Of a DNA stretch of 26,551 nucleotides, positions 13,672-21,210 are shown in pieces. A model generated the notes under the pieces. The model was given only the letters and a program-made list of their open reading frames with translations. It made no database searches and was not told the origin of the DNA. Origin of the DNA: Spartobacteria bacterium. GTDB lineage: Bacteria; Verrucomicrobiota; Verrucomicrobiia; Chthoniobacterales; UBA6821. The position numbers and the translations under genes are program-made. Position 1 is the stretch's first letter, and the number at the start of each line of letters is the position of its first letter. The stretch covers positions 1-26,551 of the forward strand of contig CANIBV010000009.1 of NCBI GenBank assembly GCA_947466005.1, in the 5' to 3' direction.

Positions 13672-16068
13672 ATGGCACGCGTCGATCTCCATCTTCATAC
13701 CCGTCACAGTCTCCGCTCTCCCGAATGGCTGCTCCGTCGACTCGAGGTGCCTGCCAGCGTCTCCGATCCCAAGGATCTCTACGAAAAGCTCCTTAAGGAA
13801 GGAATGGATTTCGTCACCTTCACTGACGATGACTCGATCGCGGGATGCCTGGAGGTTGCGCATTTCCCGGGGACATTCATCAGTGAAACAGTGACTGCGC
13901 TCTTCCCCGAGGATGGCTGTCGCATCCCCTTGCTAGTCTGGGGAATCAACGAGACCCATCACCGTGAGATCCAGAAGCTCCGCCCGAATATCTACGAGCT
14001 TCAAGGATACCTTGCCGATCAAGGAATTGCCCATGGCGTCGCCGGTTGTCTGAACGGACTTGCGGACAAGTTGAAGCCCATGCACCTGATGCGTCTGGCC
14101 CTGCTCTTCCGTCACTTCGAGGGGATCAATGGACGTGAGGCCGCCTTTCTTTCCACGGTCACTCGGCACCTCTTCGATCTGACACCCGAGGATGTCGAAC
14201 GCTTCAGCGCCGTGACTGGAATCGCTCCCACACATAGGGAGCCATGGCGTAAGGTCTGGTTTGGTGGCTCTGACGATCATGGAGGGACGATTCCGGCCCG
14301 CGCCTACACCCAGACACCCGAGGCACGGGATGCCACTCAGTTCCTGGATCATCTGCGTGAGGGGCGCTGCGAGGCACAAGGCGCAATGGGAACGCCACTC
14401 TCCTCCGCGCTCGACACCTATCAGGTCGCCTTCTCCCACGCGAAGGAAAGGCTTGCCGGACACGCGGCATCTCCGACTCTCCGACTCTTAGAGAAAGCCT
14501 TCGCCCGTTTCATGGAAGGGCGTGACCCGACCGTCTTCACTGCCGGGGAGAAGTTTGCATTCCTGGCCCAAGGAATCGCCAGCGGCAAGATCTTCGAGCT
14601 CGCCAATCCGGGCCCGCGTTCACTCTGGAAGGAGCTCTCCTCCGCGTTGCATGAGCCAGCGATGCGCGCGGAGCTTAATCAGGAACTTGAGGGAGTGGAG
14701 GATCCGAGTAGACGTGCTTTTCTCATGGCAAACATGATGGCGAGCCGGCTTGCCTACCGCCTGACGCTGCAGTTCCTGCAACAGCTTCTGGAAGGACGTT
14801 TTCTGGAGAGTATTCAGATGGTCGGTCCGGTGGTGCCGCTCGTCGCCCTGCTGAGTCCCTACCTCTATGCTTTCCGTTCACCGCCCCGAGCGAGTCTTCG
14901 CGAGGCCTCGATGGCCCTGCGAGGGAAGCTTCCTGAGGAATTGCGTAACAACCGCCGGGCCTGGTTCACCGACACACTTGATGATGTGAACGGCGTCTCC
15001 ACGACGATCCAACGCATGAGCTGCGCCCTCAAGGGGGGAGGCCGGGATATTCAGGTCATGGTCTCGCGCAAGGAGGTCTCGGTGCCGGAGATCCCGCTGA
15101 AGAACTTCCCTCCGATCGGAGAGTTCGAACTGCCCGAATACGAGTTGCAGAAACTGAGTTTCCCCCCGCTCCTCCAGATTATCGACCACCTGCAGGCCGG
15201 CAACTTCACCGAGGTGATCATTAGCACTCCTGGTCCTGTGGGACTGGCCGCGCTGGCTGCCGCCAAAGTACTCGGTCTACCCACTGCCGGCATCTACCAC
15301 ACCGACTTTCCCGAGTATGTCCGCATCCTGACCGAGGATGGCCTGATGGAGTCGCTGACCTGGAACTACATGCACTGGTTCTATTCGCAGCTCGATACCA
15401 TCTATGTGAACTCCAATCACTACCGCCAGTGCTGGATCGACCGGGGCATCTCCCCCGAGAAGTTGAAGATCCTCCCTCGTGGTCTGGATACTGGGCTCTT
15501 CCATCCGAGGAAGAGGAGTAACGATTTCTGGAGGACGAGGGGATTGCGTGACGGCGAGGTTGGCGCCCTCTATGTCGGCCGCGTCTCACGGGAAAAGAAT
15601 CTCGACCTTTTTGCCGCCGCCATGCGCCGTCTGCTTGCCGCAGGAGTTCCCGTGCGCCCACTCATCGTCGGCGACGGGCCCTACGCCGGCATGATGAATG
15701 AACTTCTCCCCGAGGGGATCTACACGGGCAGCCTCCACCGGGAAGAACTCGCCGCTGCCTTTGCCTCGGCTGACTTCTTCGTGTTTCCGAGCACCACCGA
15801 CACCTTCGGGAACGTGGTGATTGAGGCGCAGGCGAGCGGACTTCCGGTGATTGTCTCCGATGTCGGCGGACCGAAGGATCTTGTCGCGGACGGGGGCGAC
15901 GGGTTTATCACCAAAGGACTCGACCTTGATGCCCTGACCGTCGCGGTGAAGAGGCTCGTTCTTGATGCCACCCTCAGGCAGAGCATGGGCGAGGCATCAC
16001 GCGCCCGCGTAGCCGGCCGTGACTGGTCTCACGCGGCGACCCTGTTCTGGGAAGGCAGCGGAGAGTAG
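13672..16068 (+). CDS. PHP-like domain fused to GT4 glycosyltransferase
   Basis: The product is 798 residues. Residues 1 to about 210 resemble a PHP metallohydrolase: VDLHLHT (H7, H9) at the very start, FTDDDSIAG near 49-57 and GSDDHGG near 200-206. The usual TDHD of motif II is TDDD here, so one metal ligand is changed. A helical middle region (about 215-420) has no recognisable motif. From about 425 to the end is a GT-B glycosyltransferase of family 4, with DDVNGVSTTIQRM, then TAGIYHTDFPEY, LPRGLDTGLFHP, ALYVGRVSREKNLDLF, IVGDGP and the nucleotide-sugar motif FPSTTDTFGNVVIEAQASGLPVI. This half resembles mannosyl/glucosyl-lipid transferases. The start at 13672 gives the canonical PHP opening; 13645 (adding MKRCVSSHS) is possible. 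Substrate unknown. Confidence 0.88.
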   Translation: MARVDLHLHTRHSLRSPEWLLRRLEVPASVSDPKDLYEKLLKEGMDFVTFTDDDSIAGCLEVAHFPGTFISETVTALFPEDGCRIPLLVWGINETHHREIQKLRPNIYELQGYLADQGIAHGVAGCLNGLADKLKPMHLMRLALLFRHFEGINGREAAFLSTVTRHLFDLTPEDVERFSAVTGIAPTHREPWRKVWFGGSDDHGGTIPARAYTQTPEARDATQFLDHLREGRCEAQGAMGTPLSSALDTYQVAFSHAKERLAGHAASPTLRLLEKAFARFMEGRDPTVFTAGEKFAFLAQGIASGKIFELANPGPRSLWKELSSALHEPAMRAELNQELEGVEDPSRRAFLMANMMASRLAYRLTLQFLQQLLEGRFLESIQMVGPVVPLVALLSPYLYAFRSPPRASLREASMALRGKLPEELRNNRRAWFTDTLDDVNGVSTTIQRMSCALKGGGRDIQVMVSRKEVSVPEIPLKNFPPIGEFELPEYELQKLSFPPLLQIIDHLQAGNFTEVIISTPGPVGLAALAAAKVLGLPTAGIYHTDFPEYVRILTEDGLMESLTWNYMHWFYSQLDTIYVNSNHYRQCWIDRGISPEKLKILPRGLDTGLFHPRKRSNDFWRTRGLRDGEVGALYVGRVSREKNLDLFAAAMRRLLAAGVPVRPLIVGDGPYAGMMNELLPEGIYTGSLHREELAAAFASADFFVFPSTTDTFGNVVIEAQASGLPVIVSDVGGPKDLVADGGDGFITKGLDLDALTVAVKRLVLDATLRQSMGEASRARVAGRDWSHAATLFWEGSGE

Positions 16069-16089
16069 CTGACGGGAAAGCTAATAGAT

Positions 16090-17391
16090 TCAAGGTATTA
16101 GTAGAGCTTCCACCAGTTCGCAGTTCCTTAGGGTTGCTCCCTGGTGTGCCTCGAGAACGTGACTGGTCGCCACGATCATCGCCCGCCGCTTTTGGGAATC
16201 CTGAAGGAGTGAGTGAACAGCGGAGGCGATGTTGGCTGAGTCGGTCACGCGAAGGAGTGCGCCAGCCTTGCAGAGTTCCGTGGCGAGGGGTTCGAAGTTC
16301 CCGGTGTGAGGCCCGATGAGGACTGGTGCTCCCAACTGGAGAGGCTCGATCATGTTCTGACCTCCCCGGTTCACCGAGGAGGGGAGGCTCTTGCCGACGA
16401 AGACGATGGTCGAGAGTCCGTACCAACTTGAGAGTTCCCCGGTGGTGTCTAGCAGAAGGATGTCCGCAGCGTGTGTGTCTCCCTCGGAACGGAGGGCGCA
16501 GGTCAGGCCCAGCTTCAGGAGATTCTCCCGTAGTGACTTCCGTCTCTCCACATGTCGGGGGACGATGACCAGTCGCAGTGAGGGATGTTCCTTCCTCAGG
16601 GAGATGTAGGCGCGGGCTATCTCAAGTTCCTCTCCCTCGTGGGTGCTTGCGGCAAGAAGGATAGGGTCAGTCGTTTTCCATCCCAACGCAGTTGGGATTT
16701 GGGGTGAGTTGGATGTCCTGACAGCCGTTGTCTGTGCCACATCATATTTCATGTTCCCTGTCCAATGGAGGATCTCCCTGCTGACACCGAGCGAGAGCCA
16801 ACGGGGAAGGTCTTCGTTGCCGGTGAGGGTAATGAGATCCAGTTGATTGAAAAAAGGCGAGGTCAGCAGGCGCGCCCATCGGAAGCGTCGCTCGGAGCGC
16901 GGGGAGAGACGTGCATTGATCAAGGAGACAGGGATCCTCATTCTATGGCATGCCTCGATCCTGTTTGGCCAGAGATCGGCTTCCACCATCAGGACCGCCG
17001 AGGGTCGCAATCGCTTCACGAGTCGCGAGGTGATGATCGGGAGGTCGATCGGGTTGGCCATCGGTTCGAGCCACTCGGAGGCTGATTCTTCCAGAATCGA
17101 GAGCCCCGTGGAGGTGGTACTGCTCACAAGGAAGCGAGCCTCCGGATTACGCTCGCGAAACATTGCGGCAAACTTCAACGCGATCCCTACCTCGCCGACG
17201 CTCACAGCATGGAGCCAGATCCTTCCCGTGCCGATACGCTCCGCCGTCTCGCGGTTCAGAATGCCGAGGCGTTGCCCTGCCTTATGCCCGTATCCACCTC
17301 GTCTTTTGATCCGTAGGAGGTACCCCGGCAGGAGGACTGCCAGGATCGGGGCAAAGAGAAGATTGTAGAGAAACAGGCTGATTCTCGTCAT
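16090..17391 (-). CDS. waaA: 3-deoxy-D-manno-octulosonic acid (Kdo) transferase
   Basis: It transfers Kdo from CMP-Kdo to lipid A precursor at the inner membrane, a core step of LPS synthesis. From the ATG at 17391 it has 433 residues, matching the usual 420-430. There is an N-terminal membrane anchor (about 6-25, LFLYNLLFAPILAVLLPGYL), then RIWLHAVSVGEVGIA with catalytic-base Glu67, MVEADLWPN, NARLSPRS, then WTGNMKYD and LAASTHEGEE, and the C-terminal GKSLPSSVNRGGQNMIEP, all WaaA hallmarks. The start overlaps the rsmD stop in an ATGA, so they are translationally coupled. The frame is open to 17502, but those residues lie inside rsmD. Its presence shows that the organism makes Kdo-containing LPS. 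Confidence 0.95.
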   Translation of the reverse strand: MTRISLFLYNLLFAPILAVLLPGYLLRIKRRGGYGHKAGQRLGILNRETAERIGTGRIWLHAVSVGEVGIALKFAAMFRERNPEARFLVSSTTSTGLSILEESASEWLEPMANPIDLPIITSRLVKRLRPSAVLMVEADLWPNRIEACHRMRIPVSLINARLSPRSERRFRWARLLTSPFFNQLDLITLTGNEDLPRWLSLGVSREILHWTGNMKYDVAQTTAVRTSNSPQIPTALGWKTTDPILLAASTHEGEELEIARAYISLRKEHPSLRLVIVPRHVERRKSLRENLLKLGLTCALRSEGDTHAADILLLDTTGELSSWYGLSTIVFVGKSLPSSVNRGGQNMIEPLQLGAPVLIGPHTGNFEPLATELCKAGALLRVTDSANIASAVHSLLQDSQKRRAMIVATSHVLEAHQGATLRNCELVEALLIP

Positions 17392-17978
17392 GAAGCCATT
17401 GATAAAGTCCGCCGAAGAATCAGAATGCGTGATTCGCCGTAATTGCGGTCGGAACAGATCTCCCAAGAGCCCAGCGAGGGTAGGGGTTGGCGACGTTCGC
17501 ATTCCAGAATGAGTAACCCCTCGTCTCCCAGGGCTGACGACACTTTTGGGTGAGCAAGCACGGCATCCGCTAAGTTCACGAGATCAGCGGCGGAGGGGCG
17601 GGTGTCCTTGAGGTAAGGCGGGTCTGCGAAGATAAGGTCGGCACTCTCCTCCGGGGCGTAGAGATCAAGGAAGCGAAACGCATCCATCTGCTGAACGCTT
17701 ACTCCCGCCCCTTCAAGGCGGGTGGAGTGGAGATTCTTTCGAATGAGTCCTGCTGTGGGGCCGTGTTGCTCCACGAAAGCAGCCGATGCAGCACCACGGC
17801 TGAGCGCCTCAATGCCGAGGGCGCCACTTCCTGCAAAGAGATCCAGGACACGCGCATCGGGCACGCGATCCCCAAGTGAGGAGAAGATGGCCCCCCTCAC
17901 GCGATCCATGGTTGGTCGTGTTTCCTTGCCCGGGGGATGAAGAGTCAGTCCGCCTGCAGATCCTGCTATCACACGCAT
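17388..17978 (-). CDS. rsmD: 16S rRNA (guanine966-N2)-methyltransferase
   Basis: It methylates G966 of 16S rRNA in the assembling 30S subunit using S-adenosylmethionine. The 196-residue product starts MRVIAGSAGGLTL, shows RPTMDRVRGAIFSSLG near 26-41, SAM-binding motif LDLFAGSGALGIEALSRGA near 48-66, and catalytic DPPY (near residue 120). All are typical, with normal length. The start at 17978 is supported by a strong Shine-Dalgarno (AAGGAG) that overlaps the upstream stop codon; the longer frame to 18083 lies inside the AsmA-like gene. It is the middle gene of an AsmA-like, rsmD, waaA operon. Confidence 0.94.
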   Translation of the reverse strand: MRVIAGSAGGLTLHPPGKETRPTMDRVRGAIFSSLGDRVPDARVLDLFAGSGALGIEALSRGAASAAFVEQHGPTAGLIRKNLHSTRLEGAGVSVQQMDAFRFLDLYAPEESADLIFADPPYLKDTRPSAADLVNLADAVLAHPKVSSALGDEGLLILECERRQPLPSLGSWEICSDRNYGESRILILRRTLSMAS

Positions 17979-17987
17979 GATCTTGAG

Positions 17988-17993
17988 CTCCTT
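17988..17993 (-). promoter_or_regulatory. Strong ribosome binding site of rsmD
   Basis: AAGGAG lies 9 bases before the rsmD ATG and overlaps the TAA stop of the AsmA-like gene (17992-17994). Ribosomes ending the upstream gene would be placed to reinitiate here. In this Shine-Dalgarno-poor window such a site stands out. Confidence 0.65.
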
Positions 17994-19461
17994 AGCGCGG
18001 GGAATCGGGCGCTGGAGGTGACTGTGGTGATTTTGCCGGCCGTCCGAAGAGACTTTGGAGGATTCCTCCGAGATCGCCGCCAATTTTGATGCCGGTCAGG
18101 CGTTCCAGAAGATCTGTCTTGGGGTTCATGGGAGAGCCTGAGACATGAAAGGAAACCTGTGAGTAGCCGGGCTCGGGGGCAGGGGAGAGCTGGGAGCCAA
18201 GCAGTCCCCTCAGGCGGCCCGTGAGTTTGTCATTGAAGAGAAGTCGCGAGTCGAGATCGAGCTCGCCCGTTGGCTTGAGCGGCCCCTTGGCGGAGAGGAC
18301 GAGATTCTCGGAACGCAGGAAGAGGTCATCGATCACGACACGGCCAGCGGCGAGGTGGAAGAGGCACTTGCTCTCGGAAAGACGGAGCAACTTAAGCTCA
18401 TCGACGTTGAGAATCTGGCCGATCTGCTTCAGGAAATCAACGGGTTGTATGGTGGCATCCTTTGCGAAGAGTTCCCCCTTGCCCTGGATGGATGATCCCT
18501 CTCCAGCGGTGCCGGTGAGTTGGAGTTCTCCTGCAACGGCACCTTCCGCAGAGGAGGCGCCGTAGGAGGCGTCGGTGAGCAATTGTTTCAACGAAGCCCC
18601 TGCAAGACTAACGGCAAGCGAGTAGCGCGGGGCACCGAGCGAGAGATCAATCGTGGTGTTGCCGGCGAGCTTTCCTTCCCCAAGAGTTGCAGTGAGGGTT
18701 TCAAGAGAGATGGTGTCGAGGCTTTCGGAGAGTCGGACGGGAGTCTTGAGATCCTTGAAGATCACCCGGTCACTTAGCACCACCTGAGTGGAGTTTAGGT
18801 TTCCGATCCAGCCACCGGCTGCATCATGAGCCCCCTTGAGGTGAATTCCGGAAGCAGAGATGACGGGAAGTCCTCGCTCATCAATGAGAGTGAATTCACC
18901 GTTATTGATCGTCACATGACGCAACGGAATGTTGATGGTTGTTGTTTGCTTTGCTGAGGGGGCCTCGGTCGGAGCAATGGTACCAGAAGGAGTGATGCTT
19001 GGAATGCCGGTGATTCCAATGGTTTTTTGTGGCATGCTGCCGGTAGAGGACGAGTCAAAGTTGGTGGCGCGGACACTGTCCGGGCGCTGGGTGCCGGGCA
19101 TCTCACTCAAGGTGAGGCGGACGACAGGATGATTCAGGACAAGTCCTGCGATGAGGAGTCTCCCGTGGAGGAGTTCTGCATAATCCGGACGAAGGGTGAT
19201 CGAGTCCGCAGAGAAGAGAGGGATCCTTCCCTCCTGCACGCCCTTGACGCCGCTGAGTCTGATAGCGCCCAGTGGAGGAACCGGCAGGGCATCACTCGAT
19301 TGGATCGTGACGGGCACTCCGGCCGCATTGGAAAGCACTTGCCTCAACTGCTCCTGTGTTCCGGAAGACCGGAGATAAAAGTTCAGGCAGAGAATGACAG
19401 CAGCGATCACTCCAAGGAGAAGGACTGCCACCGCAAGAATGGGCTTGGAAATCGTGCGCAC
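17992..19461 (-). CDS. AsmA-like inner-membrane protein
   Basis: The 489-residue product has one N-terminal membrane helix (about 8-30) followed by a long, presumably periplasmic region. That region has the patterning of AsmA/YhdP-type proteins: VTIQSSDALPVPPLGAIRLSGV near 51-72, PLFSADSITLRP, NNGEFTLIDERG, then a repeat-like beta-rich stretch and a C-terminal AsmA-like region with ISLETLTATLGEGKLAGNTTIDLSLGAPRYSLAVSL. Residues about 120-170 are a Ser/Thr/Pro-rich linker. Family members are large beta-groove proteins implicated in moving lipids across the envelope. This short version may have such a role (inference). It starts with GTG, 36 bp from the divergent lipid kinase GTG, and leads into rsmD and waaA. 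Family-level call only. Confidence 0.75.
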   Translation of the reverse strand: MRTISKPILAVAVLLLGVIAAVILCLNFYLRSSGTQEQLRQVLSNAAGVPVTIQSSDALPVPPLGAIRLSGVKGVQEGRIPLFSADSITLRPDYAELLHGRLLIAGLVLNHPVVRLTLSEMPGTQRPDSVRATNFDSSSTGSMPQKTIGITGIPSITPSGTIAPTEAPSAKQTTTINIPLRHVTINNGEFTLIDERGLPVISASGIHLKGAHDAAGGWIGNLNSTQVVLSDRVIFKDLKTPVRLSESLDTISLETLTATLGEGKLAGNTTIDLSLGAPRYSLAVSLAGASLKQLLTDASYGASSAEGAVAGELQLTGTAGEGSSIQGKGELFAKDATIQPVDFLKQIGQILNVDELKLLRLSESKCLFHLAAGRVVIDDLFLRSENLVLSAKGPLKPTGELDLDSRLLFNDKLTGRLRGLLGSQLSPAPEPGYSQVSFHVSGSPMNPKTDLLERLTGIKIGGDLGGILQSLFGRPAKSPQSPPAPDSPR

Positions 19462-19497
19462 AGGACCAAGTTAGGAGACCAGCAGCAATTGTGAAGC

Positions 19498-20394
19498 GTG
19501 AAGAATCCCCTGATCATCCTAAATCCGGCCGCCCATAGCGATAAGGCCGGCCGTTTAGCCGAACGCCTCCGGGATCTGAGTGGAGGCGCAGAGATTCGTC
19601 TGAGCTCCGCGGCTGGTGATGCCGAGAGGATCGCCTGCGACGCCATCAGGAATAAGGAGGGATTCACCTCCATCATCGCAGCTGGCGGGGATGGCACCAT
19701 CAACGAAGTGGTGAATGGTATCTTCTCGGCGGGTAATCCCGGCATCCCGCTAGGAATCCTCCCAGTCGGTACTATGAATGTCTTTGCCGTCGAGCTTGGG
19801 ATTCCCCTCAACTCCCCGGAGAAGGCTTGGGAGGTCATCCGGCGGGGTGAGATCAGGCTACTCGATCTTCCGGTCTGCACGACGGAGGAGGGAGTCCGTT
19901 GCTTCGTCCAGTTGGCTGGAGTCGGTCTCGATGCCGAGGTCGTCCGCCGTACCACCAGAGAATCCAAAAAGGCACTCGGCCCCCTGAGTTACCTTCTCTC
20001 GCTGGCACAGGTGGCCGGTCAGAAGCCTCCGCAGATTACCATGGAGAGCTCCGATGGGATGACGCGGAGCGGTTCCTTCGTGTTGCTTGGAAACGGAAGA
20101 TTCTACGGAGGGCCCTTCAAGATGTTCCGCCACGGCTCTCCGAACGACGGACTCCTTGACGTTCTGGTCTTCCAGAGCCAGAGCCCGTGGGATCTTCTCC
20201 GCTACATGCACGCCATCCTGATGGGGCATCATGGCGAGCTTGCCGATGTGGAGTATTTTCAGACGACATCACTCTCCCTTCGCTCCGAGGAGCCCGTTCC
20301 CTACGAGCTCGATGGCGAGATGGCAGGCTATTTGCCGATGTCCCTGATGCTGGAGGCGGCCTCGTTGCCCGTCTTTGTACCGCCCGCCAACTGA
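19498..20394 (+). CDS. Diacylglycerol/lipid kinase (YegS/BmrU/DgkB family)
   Basis: A soluble or peripheral kinase that transfers phosphate from ATP to a lipid alcohol such as diacylglycerol. The 298-residue product shows LIILNPAAHSDKAGRL at the start, the nucleotide motif AAGGDGTINEVVNG (61-74, GGDGT at 63-67), LPVGTMNVFAVELGIP near 88-103, and AGVGLDAEVV and GNGRFYGGPFKMFRHGSPNDGLLDVLVF in the C-terminal beta-sandwich. All are family features and length is typical. The start is GTG at 19498, giving the standard opening. It is divergent from the AsmA-like gene and is followed 8 bp later by the rhomboid gene, so the two plus-strand genes are probably one operon. The lipid substrate is not known from sequence. 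Confidence 0.93.
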   Translation: MKNPLIILNPAAHSDKAGRLAERLRDLSGGAEIRLSSAAGDAERIACDAIRNKEGFTSIIAAGGDGTINEVVNGIFSAGNPGIPLGILPVGTMNVFAVELGIPLNSPEKAWEVIRRGEIRLLDLPVCTTEEGVRCFVQLAGVGLDAEVVRRTTRESKKALGPLSYLLSLAQVAGQKPPQITMESSDGMTRSGSFVLLGNGRFYGGPFKMFRHGSPNDGLLDVLVFQSQSPWDLLRYMHAILMGHHGELADVEYFQTTSLSLRSEEPVPYELDGEMAGYLPMSLMLEAASLPVFVPPAN

Positions 20395-20402
20395 TTGATC
20401 CG

Positions 20403-21038
20403 ATGGAGCGACTCAGGGGATCCCCCGTCACGCTGGTTCTTTTCGGGATCAATCTCGCCCTCTTTATCACGGAGGAAATCTTCCGACTGTTTTTTGAGAG
20501 TTCACTCTTCCCTATCCTGGCGCTGAGTCGCGAGGGACTGATGGAGGGAGGGTGGTGGCAACTCCTCACCCACGCCTTCCTGCACGGGAATCTCTTCCAC
20601 CTCATGGTGAACATGGTGGCGCTCTGGTTCACCGGCCCGATCCTGGAGGAGATTCTGGGAGGCTGCCGGTATCTGCTGCTCTATCTGGGAGGAGCCGTCA
20701 TCGGAGGAGTGCTGCAGACCTTTGTGAGCTCCGGAAGCATTGATCTGGTGGGTGCTTCGGGCGCCGTCTGCGCTCTCCTGGTTGGTTTTGGAACCTTGTT
20801 GCCGCGCCTTCAGATCACGGCGCTGATCTTCTTTGTCATCCCGGTAAGGATGAAGGCGGCGACCTTGTCATGGATCGTCGTGATCACCTCGTTCCTCTTC
20901 TGGCTCTTCGGGATTGAGAAGGGGATCGGTCACTTAGCCCACTTAGGCGGTGGCATCGCCGGATTCCTGATCTGCTTCACCTATAGAAAGCTGGGAATGG
21001 TGAGGGGACTTCCGGAGTTGCCCCCTCCGATTCCCTAG
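20403..21038 (+). CDS. Rhomboid family intramembrane serine protease
   Basis: This membrane-embedded protease cleaves other membrane proteins within their helices. From the ATG at 20403 it has 211 residues with about six transmembrane helices. Catalytic Ser119 lies in GASG (117-120) and the partner His180 in HLAHLGGG. H66 and N70 in NLFHLMVN match the oxyanion-side His150 and Asn154 of E. coli GlpG. The first loop HAFLHGNLFH is also typical. The frame is open upstream into the lipid kinase gene, but those residues are in the wrong frame of that gene and are not a plausible N-terminus. It lies 8 bp after the lipid kinase stop, so it is probably cotranscribed. Both catalytic residues are present, so it should be active. 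Confidence 0.92.
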   Translation: MERLRGSPVTLVLFGINLALFITEEIFRLFFESSLFPILALSREGLMEGGWWQLLTHAFLHGNLFHLMVNMVALWFTGPILEEILGGCRYLLLYLGGAVIGGVLQTFVSSGSIDLVGASGAVCALLVGFGTLLPRLQITALIFFVIPVRMKAATLSWIVVITSFLFWLFGIEKGIGHLAHLGGGIAGFLICFTYRKLGMVRGLPELPPPIP

Positions 21039-21111
21039 GTGTGTAAGTCTCAGCAGGCTGAAAGGTCGGATGCAGGGTCACACCCTCGATACATGTAATG
21101 CTTGAAGCGCA

Positions 21112-21201
21112 GTGAGATTGGATGGAGAGCAAGGCGGGCAAGCGCTGCGGTAGTAGAGCTACTGCAAGCGCAGGCCAATGCTGCTATGCGCCAACTCTCA
21201 C
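21112..21201. repeat. 90-nt imperfect palindrome / long hairpin
   Basis: Nested arms pair in order: GTGAGATTGG (21112-21121) with CCAACTCTCAC (21191-21201, one bulge), AGCA with TGCT (21128-21131/21179-21182), GGC with GCC (21133-21135/21174-21176), GCGCT with AGCGC (21142-21146/21167-21171), and GCGGTAG with CTACTGC (21147-21153/21159-21165, one G-T pair). The loop is TAGAG. It fills most of the 172-bp gap between the convergent rhomboid and gyrB genes. It could be a REP-like or miniature mobile element, a transcribed structured RNA, or a two-way terminator. Confidence 0.65.
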
Positions 21202-21210
21202 AAGCGTCAC

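Noticed and set aside
20187..20402. Extended N-terminus of the rhomboid protein
   Set aside because: These bases encode the conserved end of the lipid kinase in its own frame; the ATG at 20403 follows its stop by 8 bp.
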